A DNA stretch of 64,000 nucleotides from Stictocephala bisonia (lineage: Eukaryota; Arthropoda; Insecta; Hemiptera; Membracidae). The DNA is taken from contig JAQJVL010000156.1 of NCBI GenBank assembly GCA_035578905.1, positions 992,001 to 1,056,000 of the forward strand. Direction: 5' to 3'. Position numbers and translations under genes: made by a program. Under the pieces are notes generated by a model that saw only the letters and a program-made list of their open reading frames with translations, was not told where the DNA came from and did not search any database. This document shows positions 22,789-33,812 of the stretch, in pieces (position 1 is the first letter of the stretch; the number at the start of each line of letters is the position of its first letter).

Positions 22789-23256
22789 CTATGCTTCGTA
22801 ACAAAATATTATATTATTGCTTCTTGATGACAGTTTCACTTTTGTATGTATAATTACCACACGTGAGAATGAACAGTCTAACATTACCCCAACCAAAACG
22901 GCACTAACTCCAGTCGCCCCTTTCAGAAACCTCAGGTAGGACAGGTACAGCATGTGTGCTCTCATTCCATTACATGCATTCTTACTTTCGAATATGGAGT
23001 GGGCTGGGGCGTTCTGTAGCAGTGCATAGCTTGCTTTAGTTTCATAACCTGTTTGTTTTAAATATCCGAATATAAAGTAAACTAAAGGATTTAGATCAGT
23101 TGATCCAGGAAGCCACTCTAATCCTATCCAATGATGGTAAAATTCCAAAACCAACAACGATCTTGTCCGTAATGAGATGGTGCTCCATCCTGCTGAAACC
23201 AAAACATTAAAATATTGTCCTATCAAAGATTGTAACGCTAGTGAAACAAAATTCAC
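22789..23256 (-). pseudogene. Decayed mariner-like transposase C-terminal half
   Basis: An open frame of 155 codons whose centre aligns by eye with mariner C-terminal blocks: FYHHWIGLEWLPGSTDLNPL against the usual F..RWIG..GPIEWP.RSPDLTPL, then YFIFGYLKQTGYETKASYAL against FFLWGYL...VY.TKP. The same block occurs in better form at 32660-32860. Catalytic surroundings are altered and no terminal repeats are found. It lies antisense in the h-i intron. The open frame is probably accidental. Copy B equivalent: 56365-56895. Confidence 0.6.
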
Positions 23257-23395
23257 CAGCAGTAATCAAAAAGAACTCCCGTATAACATTTTGTACTATT
23301 GCATAGAAAAGTAGTTAAGTAGTTTATTCTCTTTTATTTTAATACAAGAATGACTATACAGTCTATGACTACAGTATATGTATACTTTTTTTCAG

Positions 23396-24364
23396 GAATT
23401 GCATGCTGAACTTGACACTGTACCTAATTCCAATTGGAAATTATGTAGGCCTACTGAAAATACAACAGCCACTGAACTACAAAAATCTGTACAGCCTCTA
23501 AAAAATATTACTGAAGTAAAATTAATCCCTTTAAATATAACTGAAAGGCCCATAAATATACCAAAAATAAACTATGATATTGGTGTCTTAAAAATAACAA
23601 CAGACAACGTTGGAATACTGGCTGATAATACTTCTCTGCCACATCCACGTGAGACCAAACCTCGTATCGTAGACCACTCAATCATCAACATCATAACCAC
23701 AATCTCCCCTAACCTAACCAGTGACCAGATAGAATCACTGCTACGGGTACTTAACAATTCAGTGAGCTTTGACAATCTGGAGGCCATCATCCAAAATACT
23801 GAGGCTGAACCAACCATGGATGAAGGCAATATTGAACTGCCTGATAATGAACCACTCGATACAACAACCACTGAAGACAGTTTTCTTATTGTTGGGGAAA
23901 TGGTTGATTTAAACACTGACTTCTCTATTCAAAAAGAAAATAATTCTGAAGATAATGAAGGTGTACAAGATCAAGACATTACTACAGACAATATTGAGGA
24001 AACTATATCAGTTGGGACAGTATTTAATCATACAAAAATTAAAGGAACTAACTCAAGTAAAATAGGGCCAATATCTGAAGAATTGAAAGAGGAACTTAAA
24101 GTTTATTTATTGCTTTGGAGAATAAAACACGGCTATATTAACACAACATTACTAAGGCAACAGATAAAAGAAGCCAAAGAAAGTAATACAGAGATTGAAC
24201 AACTATTACCTGTACTACAAAAACTATGCTACGACCAGGACAAACAACCGGTTGCTACTGGAGCGTTGAGTGACACAGACTTGTATGATAGAGTTGAGGA
24301 TATTTGTAATACAGTGTCTCACTCTATGCACAGTCAAAATACTCACAAAGATGAAGTTTTATAA
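23396..24364 (+). CDS. Coiled-coil protein gene, long exon i (copy A)
   Basis: Acceptor TTTTTTTCAG; 320 codons to the position where copy B has its donor (24355), then in A a short run to TAA (24362-24364), giving ...HKDEVL. It begins ELHAELDTVPNSNWKLC and is acidic, rich in Asn/Thr with many potential N-glycosylation sites (NTT, NIT, NTS, NLT, NNS, NHT, NSS). A helical C-terminal region follows (ELKVYLLLWRIKHGYINTTL, EIEQLLPVLQKLCYDQDKQP, LYDRVEDICNTVSHSM). Four cysteines. No transmembrane segment. I infer an extracellular protein; the family is not recognised. A 10-bp net insertion in A destroys the GTAAAG donor seen in B. Confidence 0.8.
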   Translation, partial: ELHAELDTVPNSNWKLCRPTENTTATELQKSVQPLKNITEVKLIPLNITERPINIPKINYDIGVLKITTDNVGILADNTSLPHPRETKPRIVDHSIINIITTISPNLTSDQIESLLRVLNNSVSFDNLEAIIQNTEAEPTMDEGNIELPDNEPLDTTTTEDSFLIVGEMVDLNTDFSIQKENNSEDNEGVQDQDITTDNIEETISVGTVFNHTKIKGTNSSKIGPISEELKEELKVYLLLWRIKHGYINTTLLRQQIKEAKESNTEIEQLLPVLQKLCYDQDKQPVATGALSDTDLYDRVEDICNTVSHSMHSQNTHKDEVL

Positions 24365-24562
24365 AGTTAAGTGAGCCATATCTTCAACTCTCATATAAGA
24401 CTAATTTTACAAGTGTAAATATCTGTTACGTTTCTTAGTTTGTAATAGATAAAAACTTGAAACTAAATCTAATTGATTATGTTATATTATTTCCTTCCAA
24501 CAAATGAATCTTGGTTCATAAATAAAATTGGGGCTTCCAATAATGATTATGTCAAAGTTCTA

Positions 24563-25472
24563 CAAAGTGTGTCCAGAAAGTAAGTTCCTTTTGGCTGTTA
24601 AATGACACAAATGGGTATTAAAAAATTCAATTTATTGTATAAGAATCTGCTTAGTCTAAACTATTTTTCAACAGTTTCCATCTTTCTGTAAGCATTTATC
24701 GTAGTGTGGTACTAGCTTTTGTATTCCTTTTACATAAAAGTTTGCCGCCTCCAACTTAACCCAGTAGAAACATGTTCTTTAATCTCATCGTTGTTATGGA
24801 ATATCTTTCCAGCCATATTGGATGTTAGATTTAAGAACAGGTAGTATTCACTAGGAGCAAAGTCCTGACTGTACGGAGGGTGGTTGAACTGCTTTCTTCC
24901 AAATTCATTCAAAAGTTGTTGTGTGAGGGCGAGCATTGTCATGCACAAACAAAACAATGCCGCTAGACAGCATTCCATGGCGCAGTTTCCAAATCATCTC
25001 GCACTAAGCATACGCAGTAATTAATTCACCCGTGGTATAAATTCCAGGAAAAGAACACCATGCCTATCCCAAAACCCTTTTCACATGATTTTTCTGTTTG
25101 CCAACATTGGCTTTCATTTTTTCTTTGCTGGTGACGATATATGCCTCATGGATTCCGTTCTAACCATTGAATCACTCATTACATTAGGTCAATTAACTTC
25201 ACAGAACTGTTTATGAACTTTAACTAGTTTACTGTTTCTCGCATTGAGAAACCTAATTAGCCTACAGATCTAATTTCATAATTGGTGGGGTTTTTAATTA
25301 ACTTTGACATTTTAAAGAAGCAATATGACATGAAAACTACAAATACCTAATTTAAAATGGCATCAGCCGCTTCATAATATGACAGCAACATAGCTGCACA
25401 TGCGCGAAACTGTGATCACTACTCTCTATCAGCGATACATAAAAACAAAACTTACTTTCTGGATGCCCCTTG
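24563..25472 (-). mobile_element. Degenerate mariner element (copy A)
   Basis: Flanked by TA, with inverted ends whose shared core is TCCAGAAAGTAAG (left GTGTGTCCAGAAAGTAAGTT; right complement GGGGCATCCAGAAAGTAAGT). The minus strand at 24730-24978 keeps mariner C-terminal motifs: LLNEFGRKQFNHPPYSQDF, then APSEYYLFLNL. Frameshifts disrupt the rest. At 910 bp it is an internally deleted, dead element in the i-j intron. Compared with copy B it lacks about 300 bp, apparently removed by recombination between two tandem halves. Confidence 0.8.
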
Positions 25473-25736
25473 TATTTACACAATAAAACAATTTTCCTCA
25501 TGTATTAATGCCTTAACATGATACATAAACCATCCTCAGTGGTATCTGTCTTATTTATTTGGTAATGTAATAATTTATAAATTTTAAATTTACGATGGCA
25601 GTTTTAAATAATAACACTAGATTTAAGTCCATATTCTAAGATTTCAGTTTATCTATCTTAGAATAAAACATGTGCCCTTTAATGTGAAATATTTATTATA
25701 ATCAATATTAGTTATGCTATTTTCTTTTCTATTCAG

Positions 25737-25775
25737 GATTTGTATGATGCATTAGCTGTGTATACTTCAAGATAA
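25737..25775 (+). CDS. Coiled-coil protein gene, terminal exon j (copy A)
   Basis: Acceptor TTTTCTATTCAG, then 12 codons (DLYDALAVYTSR) and TAA. It enters in phase 0, matching the exit of exon i in copy B (GAA|GTAAAG). In copy A the exon-i donor is disrupted, so these codons may not be reached. The 3' UTR follows to the poly(A) signal at 26089. Confidence 0.55.
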   Translation, partial: DLYDALAVYTSR

Positions 25776-26088
25776 ACCTACAGTGAATGTCGTGCGGACA
25801 GTACATGAGCAATAAGTTTTGTTCCCCACCAAGCACAGTCACCTGATGATGTATAATCTCTGACAACATTCTAAATTATTTTTCTAAGTGCCAGAGTTTT
25901 ATGTTTGATTTGCTATTTCCCAGTAATTTGATTTATTTCATAAATATAGCCTTCTAAATAGAACTATAAAAAGAAATGCATTACAAATGTAAGCAAACTT
26001 TTTAATACTGTAATGCAAACATGTAAGTGAACATTATAATTGTAAACAATATATATATATATATATATATATTTAAAAATTATTTTAC

Positions 26089-26094
26089 AATAAA
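26089..26094 (+). terminator. Poly(A) signal of the coiled-coil gene (copy A)
   Basis: AATAAA within TTTTACAATAAATAAAAAC, about 315 bp after the exon j stop and after a TA-dinucleotide run. It is preserved in copy B at 59984-59989. It is the first plausible signal downstream of exon j. Confidence 0.5.
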
Positions 26095-27234
26095 TAAAAA
26101 CAGCAAATCTGATAATTTAAGTTAATAATATTATTTCTTTACATTGTTGTTTATGAGACAAATAAGCAATGTGAAAGAACTGTTAGAGAAAAACTATCCT
26201 TAACTTTCGAACTGTCAATTGATTTTTCCCAGAGGGACGGAACATTTTTGACATATTTAGCCTACTATAATAAACCTACTTATGTTTGATATCAATATGT
26301 TCATAAATATGTAGGCTATCATATATCATACAAATCGTATTCCATATTTCTTATTTTTTTCGTAGTATGTAACATATGTATGTTTGAGTCATAAATCATG
26401 AAAAGGGGAGAGTAAACCTTCAAAACAATAATAGGTTAGTAAAAAACCAAAAGTGAAATAGCCAAAATATTCTAAATTTTATTTAGTTTCAATAAAGATG
26501 TATATTGTAAATAATATAGGTAAAAATAAATTTACTAAAAATGTATAGCGCAAACAATTCATAAGCTGAATAATTGTTACCATTAAAAAAGTAATATTAA
26601 AAAATGTCTCAAAATTTTACTAAAAACACTACAGAGTTCATGTTTATGCTAAAATTTATATAAAAAATGCTTGATCGAACAGATAAATGATTAATGTTAC
26701 TTAAATATTTATGTTTGTAAAAAATAGTTATATAAAAAATAATAACCTATCAGGTTATAACAATTATAACAATTTGATGACCTTTGTAGGCTTTATATAT
26801 TACACTGATATTTCATTTTATATTATTATAATATCACTAAATACACTCTCTAGTCCCTACTGCACATTAATCAACATATAAACAGTCTAAAAGTTATTTA
26901 ATTACTTCGCCTAGTAAAATAAAACCTCCTTTATTTTTAAAATTATCAACCAACCAGCAACCAGCAACTAATAAGATTGCATGGAGACAAAAAACTTTAC
27001 CTTAGCTAAAAGGTGTGTACTATAATAACAGTTGTTTGCAGCCATGCGCATAGTGCAGATATCTGTCATTTGCCACTGCAGACACACAAAAACAGTACAA
27101 AAGCCTGCAATCTGCCAATTTGATAGTTAATTATGTACAACATTTGCAACTTTTAATGACAGTGAATTATGAACTGGAGCTAAAAATAGAACAGGAGTTG
27201 CAGTCTTTATCTATTAAGAAGCACACTTACAGAC
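26095..27234. other. Intergenic, AT-rich, no gene seen
   Basis: No convincing exon. A 36-codon frame starting at 27156 (MTVNYELELKIEQELQSLSI) is kept in both copies, but its end lies inside a SINE and no continuation is visible. Confidence 0.45.
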
Positions 27235-27440
27235 TTGATTGTATGAGCAAATGTGGTAATTTTTAGAAACTAAGGCCCACCTTTTTCAGAGAGTATCATA
27301 AATTAATAGCCCAATGACAAATGAAAAGCTGGTGGTTATCAAGTGATCCATTTCAAAATGTATTACTACTCTTATTTGTATCGAATTGAGAACATTTAGC
27401 TTTGAAGCTGGCCTTTAATCAACAACACTTCCGATCAATT
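27235..27440 (-). mobile_element. tRNA-derived SINE (family 2)
   Basis: It shares AATAGCCCAATGACAAATGA, a GTGGTTATCA block and GAAGCTGG..TTAATCAACA with 4895-5165. The tRNA-like head is degenerate. Antisense to the plus strand. Confidence 0.6.
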
Positions 27441-29215
27441 CTTATCAAATTTCAATTATATGTCAGTTGCAAAGAACAAATTCATTATAGTTCTATGTTT
27501 ATGGAACACTGGCGTTTCACAACTTCTGATTTCTCTAATCCTAGGAAGAGTACTTTCAGAGAAAACTCGTTTAGCAAAACAAATGTTTCCCAAACATTTA
27601 GTACTGATTAGGGAACTTAAAACAGTAAGGAGCCAATAGATTTAAATTCTATCTAGACAATTTCCTTTAAGTAGGCCTATACAATATAATTGTAAACAAA
27701 ATATAATAATAAGAAAAAATTACAACAATCTATTTGTTGTGGAACTTTTAACATCAGTACTCAATTTGAGCAGAACTCCAATTAGTATTGTATAAATTAC
27801 ATTATAATTCCATTTAATTGAAACAATGTTAACTTGTGACTAAAGATGGCAGAGCTAACCTTTCCCCTTGGTCAACCAGAGATAAAGGGGGCAAGGTACT
27901 ATTTTTAACCTTGCTGATGGCATTTTAAAGTTAAATTACTTCGAGACACCATTTTAGGGTATTTTGCAAGCAAGTTAAACAATAGTTAAGATACAAAATT
28001 ATCAAGTATCTATTTGCATTGTATAAAATTTAATTCACAAATGTACAAAAAACAGTTAGAATGTTGAAATTTGGTAAGTCGTGGTTAGCTCAGTGATATT
28101 TGGCTTCGTTTTCACCATAGATTCGCACTTCAAGGTGTCTGATTTTGCATGCACTATGAATTTAATATGATTTACATTTACTTTGTGTTTATAAGTACAA
28201 AATCAAAAGCAAGCAAACCCGCATGATACATAATGTAGTTAGTTAAGTCTGTTTGTGACAAATTGTAGCTCTATAAGTAATTGCGGATCACCATTTCATA
28301 AAATATTAGGTTAAGTTAAAGGGCACTAGGCCATGAGGAATCTCTACTTATTTGAGGAAAGTACTAGTGGCATTGAACATTAATGCTATGTGAAGTGCCT
28401 CTATTTGTTTTCCTCTGCAAGATGTTAGTACTGATTGAACAATTAGTCTGAGCGTGTTGCGGTGTTGTTACTAACCATATTACTAACAAATATTACAAAA
28501 TAATATTTATCAGTTGATAGCAATAATAGAATATATTTAACAGTTCTTCAAGAAATTGTGTAGACCAACGTTTTCATAAAAGAGCTCCCTCTTCACTCCT
28601 CACTAATGTCCAACAGTCACCATCCTAATTTACCTGATCCTAACAACACAACCTGTTCTAAAGACCAATCACCCAGTTCTAATTCTTGCAAATAAAAATC
28701 TTCAAAAACCTGTCCTATTCATCTCCCAGCCACATCATTTACCAGCTCCACTACCTCCTTAACCTAAAAGAAACTAAGAAACCACCATCTATGACTCTAC
28801 AACTTAATCTATTAATTTCAGTGCCAACATTGCCCTGCTCAATATATGGATCTTACCAGACAAATCCTCCGTAAACGCATGAATACAACATGACATGATT
28901 GCAAAGTCCAAAATCCTGGAAAACCTGTCTCTACCCATTCCCTTCTCCACAACCACTACTTAAGTAGTTGGATCCTTTCCTTCCCATACCAATAGTTCCC
29001 AACTCAGAAAAATGGAACTAGCAAACCAATGGATAACTAAATCCCTTGAACCTCCTATTCTGAACATCAGATAGAGCACTACCATTTTTTCTTCTTACTC
29101 CTCAACTATCATATTCAGATATACAAACTGGAAAAACAGCATTAAAATGTTCAGTGATGCTCTGTGGATATACAACCCCACCACTGCCTATCCAACAACA
29201 GTTGAAGCTTAGTCA
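27441..29215. other. Intergenic, no gene seen; possible SINE head at about 28080
   Basis: At 28080-28140 GTGGTTAGCTCAGTG followed by AGATTCGCACTTC looks like a degraded tRNA-type promoter pair. From 28560 to 29210 the plus strand is unusually C-rich and G-poor, without a sustained frame. The match to copy B ends at 28540. Confidence 0.4.
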
Positions 29216-29223
29216 GTCTCTAC

Positions 29224-29845
29224 CAGTAGCGGCTCGCCCATAAGGGCTCTAGGGCGGAGCCCCTCCAATAGAATTACAACAACAAATTTCCTCTATAAAT
29301 ATCTTACAGACTCTAAATCTTATAATCAGACTCGAAGGACATAAGCACTCAAAATATTTTTAATGAGTGATATAAACAAAAATGAATGTTTTCAGGTTGG
29401 TCTGTACGCGGGCCTTTTGCTGAAGTGCCCGCCACTAGCGATGCTAAAGGATAGGAAAGACAGTAGTAGGAAGGGGGAGGGTATCTGCGAATGTAACAGG
29501 AGTGTTTGGGCACTGCTCGCCAGGCTGCCGGGTTTGGCGTGGCTGGAGAATCAGCTGTTTGGTACAACAGTCGAGAACTTGCGTGGTTTGATGTTGGCAC
29601 ATATTTTATTAATTATTTGGTATGTGTTGACATTGATTGTGCATTTCTGCAAAATTTAAATAATAATTAAATACTTCAAATTTTAATATTTTTTAGAGTT
29701 AACAAAAAAAACATTCATTTTGGCTTTATTTTTGTTTTTAATTTTATCTGGGGGAGGACCTCCGGACCCTAGACCTTACTTGGGAGGTTTTCCATACCCC
29801 TCACCCAAAGGGCCGGTCGTGCCACCCCTCCACCAGCCGCTACTG
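29224..29845. mobile_element. hAT-like non-autonomous element
   Basis: Termini CAGTAGCGGCTCGCCC and its inverted partner ending CACCAGCCGCTACTG give an 11-12-bp inverted repeat. The flanks GTCTCTAC (29216-29223) and GTCTCTAT (29846-29853) form an 8-bp target duplication with one mismatch, the length typical of hAT. It is 622 bp. The open frame at 29363-29659 has no recognisable transposase motif. Confidence 0.7.
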
Positions 29846-29853
29846 GTCTCTAT

Positions 29854-31309
29854 TAACCTGATAAAAGTGCATGTGGCAGTGAAGTATGTGTTGTTCCTGT
29901 AGTTGTTTACTACTGTAAGGTATTAGTGGACTTGTCCTTTTAGGTAAGTTTGCTCATGTCCTGTCTATCTTAATGTATGTTTTTATTGTAATTATATAAT
30001 GTAAACTGCATATGAAAAAAGATTTTTCATTTCCATAATATCAAAACTTGATTCTTCCTACTTTTTAATTGTGTAATTTTTTTAGGACTATAAATAATAA
30101 GCATTATAGTTTTCTTGATACTTAGATTTTAACATGTGAAATTTTGGATATCTTTCATTAATTCGCCACCACTTGATAAATATTCTATTGCTCCAACAAC
30201 AGTTCCACCAATCATTTTAAACATCTTCCGTGGTATTCCCTATCCGATACCGCTCGCCTATCTTATCACTTTCTAGACCTTAGTCACGGAGAGCGCATTC
30301 GGCGGTAAGTCAATCATTGGATTTACCAATTTGTGACCAACTGTAGTAACCACCTAACCTAACCTAATCGTAATTGGTATAAAAAAAGTAGTGGTAGTGA
30401 AGTAACACGAAAAAAGTAGAGGTAGTGAATTAACGGAAAAGGTCCATTATTTTTTTAATTAGTGACAAGACAGTATAATAATGGACCACTGTTGTTGGTT
30501 AATAATGGGGTGTTTTTAATCCAAGCTGTTTATTTCCTATGTTATTATATTATAAATTTCTTCATAAAGTTGTTATAAATAAAGTTATAAACACAACCGA
30601 CTTTCAATTTTCTAGCTAATTTGGACTGTTATCAATTATGGGCCAAAAATTGACTACATGAGACATTTCAATGATAATTATGATGGAAGTTTTAATTTTT
30701 TAAATTTCTTCATCATTACAAATTTTATCAGACAATTTATACGGTGGTATTTACCTGCCAATATATGTATGGTGGTATTGTTATATAATAACTTACATTG
30801 ATTGAAAATTAAGGAATGAGTGATCATTGAATGCAGTCGAGTCACTTACACATAGCCTCAAAAACGTGGTTTTAAAATCAGCAACAATTGAATACAACTA
30901 ACAAAAATAAAGCTCCATTAACAGACAACTTTGTACTTACATAACACCAAACTAAAAATATCAGAATGATGCGTTACGAATACTATTGCATGGTCAGCAG
31001 AAATACTACAATAGTCAGCTTAAAGTAATATACATCAATTCTAACAAATTGATGATACTCCGTTTGAAATATACTTTGCACAGAACGTGTAAAATAAAGG
31101 TCTTAATAGGCAGACACACATTCTATACTCGAGTGAGCTCCGTACATCACTGCATAATTAGAACATATGCCTGTGTTATTATCGCTATCTTAAGTATTGG
31201 TAAATTATTGCTTACTTTCACTGCATATTGTTATTTTTGTTTTACTTCACACTTTCTTAATATTATATTGGGCCTCAGTTGAATCCATACCAAGACACTA
31301 TGTAAAATA
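29854..31309. other. Intergenic, no certain gene
   Basis: A short less AT-rich patch at about 30230-30310 is followed by a donor-like GTAAGT on the plus strand and a 31-codon minus-strand frame (30129-30224). Neither can be tied to a gene. The rest is AT-rich. Confidence 0.4.
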
Positions 31310-33336
31310 CAGGGTGTCTTAAAAGTCCCACCCCCCCTATTAACTTTCTTATGAATACAGATAAAGTGATTTACTTCTGGGAATGTTTATATGACCAACT
31401 AAAGAGTTTTTTTATGTATGCAAATTTTTTACACCCCCTCTCAAAAGGGGGTAGTTTGGGGGTGAGTCAAAATTTTTAAATAGAAACCCCTATCAAATGA
31501 CACATCATTTTAAAGGTAATATTAAAAGAAGAAGAATGGCGGAAATTAGAGGTCTCTAACATTAGTCTATCAAATTTGGTGGCAGTTTAAAGTTGGAATT
31601 ATTTCATAAAACCCCCGCAGCTTATGTTACATTTAAAATTGTTGTAAGGCAGATAAAACATTCACCCACCAGTTAGTTTTGAAAACTGATGACACCTAAT
31701 CGTAAAACAAGTTATTACAAGAATCAACAAACACCAAAAACCACAAATAACATAGCATTTATTTGGTTTTGGTTTGTCTGACCAAAGTCCAGTAGGGCAA
31801 CCTGGGAATACCAGTGGCTCCTTCCTTATCTCTTATTAGGTTACTAGTTAGTACGTGTAACACTTTCAGTTCAGTTACTGTGTTAAATTTCTTTTTATTC
31901 GTATTTAATAAAAATGGCTCGGTCAAATGAAGATAAAGTAGAGATGATATTGTTCTATGGGGAAGCTAGGAGAAATGTTCATGAAGCAGTTCGTTTATTT
32001 AATGCTGCCTATCCGGATAGACCAGTAGACAGGGCATACATTAGACGTTTAGTAAACAAATTCTCAACAAACTTTAGTGTCAAAGATGCACCACGATCAG
32101 GGCGCCCTGCCATTGCGACAGAAGAGATCCAAATTCAAGTTTTAGCAAATTATGCTGCAAACCCACATGAATCTCTGCGGTCCACTGCCCTTGATGTTGG
32201 AATTTCAAAAGATACTGTTCACAAAGTGTTAAAGCGTCACAAGTTCCACCCGTACAAAGTACAGTTAAATCAAGAATTAAATGAAGACGACCCTGACCGA
32301 AGACTTCAGTTTTGTGAGCAAATGTTGCAGAAGATTTAAGAGAATAATAATTTAATATCACAGATATGTTTTAGTGATGAAGCATCATTCTCTTTGCATG
32401 GGACAGTCAATCGGCACAACTGCCATTATTGGGCAAACAGTAACCCCCACTGGATGGTTGAAGCCCATACGCAACAGCCACAAAAATTAAATGTATGGGC
32501 TGGAATTTTGGGAAACTCTGTTATTGAGCCATTCTTTATTGATGGTAATTTAACTGGCGTTAAATACTTGGACATGTTACGGAACGGCATTGTCCCAGCA
32601 ATAAATGAGGTAGTACAAGGTACTTATGAGCCTGTATTTCAGCAAGATGGTGCTCCTCCACATTACAATATGCTTGTCCGGACATTCATAGACCAAACGT
32701 TTCCCAATAGATGGATAGGTCGACGTGGCACTTTGGCAGAAGTCAAATGCCGTTCACCTGACCTTTGACCTCTGGATTTTTTCTTTTGGGGTTTCCTCAA
32801 AAGTAAAGTTTACGACACAAAGCCCGCAAACCTCGATGAATTAAGGACAAGAATCGAAGAGGCCTGCCACCTTATCACGCCTGAAATCTTACAAAATGTG
32901 AGACGTGGTTTTCAATCCAGGCTTTTTTACTGTCAAGAAGTTCATTGCAGCCATTTCGAGCATCTCATCTGAGTGAAATTGAGGTGAGAGTTCAGCATTT
33001 TGACCATTTTTCCCGTTCTAAAATTACTTAGGGGGTTTTATGAAATAATTCCAACTTTAAACTGCCACCAAATTTGATAGACTAATGTTAGAGACCTCTA
33101 GTTTCCGTCATTCTTTTTCTTTTAATATTACCTTTAAAATGATGTGTCATTTGATAGGGGTTTCTATTTAAAAATTTTGACTTACCTCCAAACTACCCCC
33201 TTTTGAGAGGGGGTGTAAAAAATTTGCATACATAAAAAACTCCTTAGTTGGTCATATAAACATTCCCAGAAGTAAATCACTTTATCTGTATTCATAAGAA
33301 AGTTAATAGGGGGGGTGGGACTTTTAAGACACCCTG
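31310..33336 (+). mobile_element. Mariner-type transposon with 306-bp inverted repeats
   Basis: A 2,027-bp element flanked by TA (31308-31309 and 33337-33338). Ends CAGGGTGTCTTAAAAGTCCC and its complement; the inverted repeats run 31310-31616 and 33031-33336 with few differences. A conserved AC-run and a GGGGGTAGTTTGG block sit inside the repeats. One transposase gene lies between them on the plus strand. Repeats this long are unusual for mariner, whose repeats are commonly about 30 bp. Confidence 0.92.
31914..32971 (+). pseudogene. Mariner transposase with two premature stops
   Basis: The frame starts MARSNEDKVEMILFYGEARR with an N-terminal helix-turn-helix region (about residues 1-115, including GRPAIATEE). 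After TAA at 32337 it continues in the same frame with FSDEASFSLHG (first Asp), WAGILGNSVIEPFF and FQQDGAPPHY (second Asp). It then reaches RSPDL, a TGA at 32766, and PLDFFFWGFLKSKVYDTKP (third acidic site), ending HFEHLI. There is no frameshift; the two stops alone interrupt it. It would cut and paste at TA when intact. Dead as it stands. Confidence 0.9.
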
Positions 33337-33338
33337 TA

Positions 33339-33684
33339 TATAAAAGGTACATTCGTTTTTGTTTTTTTTTTAAGAAAATATAGTGTAAAGTGAACATTTG
33401 TGATCAATAGGCCTATATGAAAAATGAAAGTAACATTCTGATTTTAGTGATTTTTAAGTCAATAATTACTTATTATATTTGTTTAAAAGTTTTTTAATTA
33501 AAAGAAATAATTATATGTATGTTTTAAACCATTTAGAAAATATGTTACCTGAAAGTCACTGTATACCGTATAAACCTTACTTGGATTTTTGTTTTTCTTT
33601 GTATTTAATATCAAATCAAGTATTATTTTGGTTGCCTCCATAACAGTAATGTCATAGACAGATCATATTATTATAAGCTCTTAC
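33339..33684. other. Gopc intron 2 start, no other feature
   Basis: AT-rich. It holds the GTAAGAGC donor of Gopc exon 2 (read on the minus strand) and nothing else I recognise. Confidence 0.5.
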
Positions 33685-33812
33685 CTCATTTTTGGCGTTA
33701 TTTTGGAAGATGGTTTGTGCCTTATGTGTCAGTTGAGCAAAACATGAACTTAAACTGGCCATCTTCTGTCGAGCATTGTACACCATTTCTGGTTCATCGC
33801 TGTCCAAGTCAC
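33685..33812 (-). CDS. Gopc: Gopc exon 2 (Golgi PDZ/coiled-coil protein)
   Basis: On the minus strand the acceptor TTTCTTTCGGTTAG precedes a 128-bp exon ended by GAG|GTAAGAG. With one base from exon 1 it encodes GDLDSDEPEMVYNARQKMAS, then LSSCFAQLTHKAQTIFQNNA, then KNE. In vertebrate GOPC the N-terminal region just before the first coiled coil contains very similar RQKM.SLSSCFAQL.HKAQ. The protein acts in Golgi-to-surface sorting of membrane proteins through a C-terminal PDZ domain. Downstream exons (coiled coils, PDZ) were not found to the left in this window. Confidence 0.88.

Larger units (their letters stand above)
15123..28540 (+). repeat. Duplicated segment, copy A (of 52891-62475)
   Basis: From AATAAACACATTGAATTGAA at 15123 to TTAA at 28540 the order, orientation and nearly every base match 52891-62475. 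It includes exons g-j, the same decayed mariners, SINEs and non-LTR tails. Indels: A has a 24-unit exon array (3 in B), about 330 bp at 17162-17494 absent from B, and about 190 bp at 22143-22335 absent from B. A lacks a 303-bp mariner tandem duplication and the piggyBac of B. Either two haplotypes or a recent duplication. Confidence 0.92.

Noticed and set aside
22789..23256. 155-codon minus-strand frame as a new gene
   Set aside because: The middle aligns by eye with a mariner C-terminus that is far from intact; the frame looks accidental.
23572..23916. 114-codon minus-strand frame opposite exon i
   Set aside because: Shadow of the conserved exon on the other strand, with low-complexity Ser/Val composition.
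27156..27266. Possible first coding exon MTVNYELELKIEQELQSLSI
   Set aside because: Kept in both copies, but its end (from about ATGAGCAAATG) is SINE-derived and no onward exon or family match is visible.
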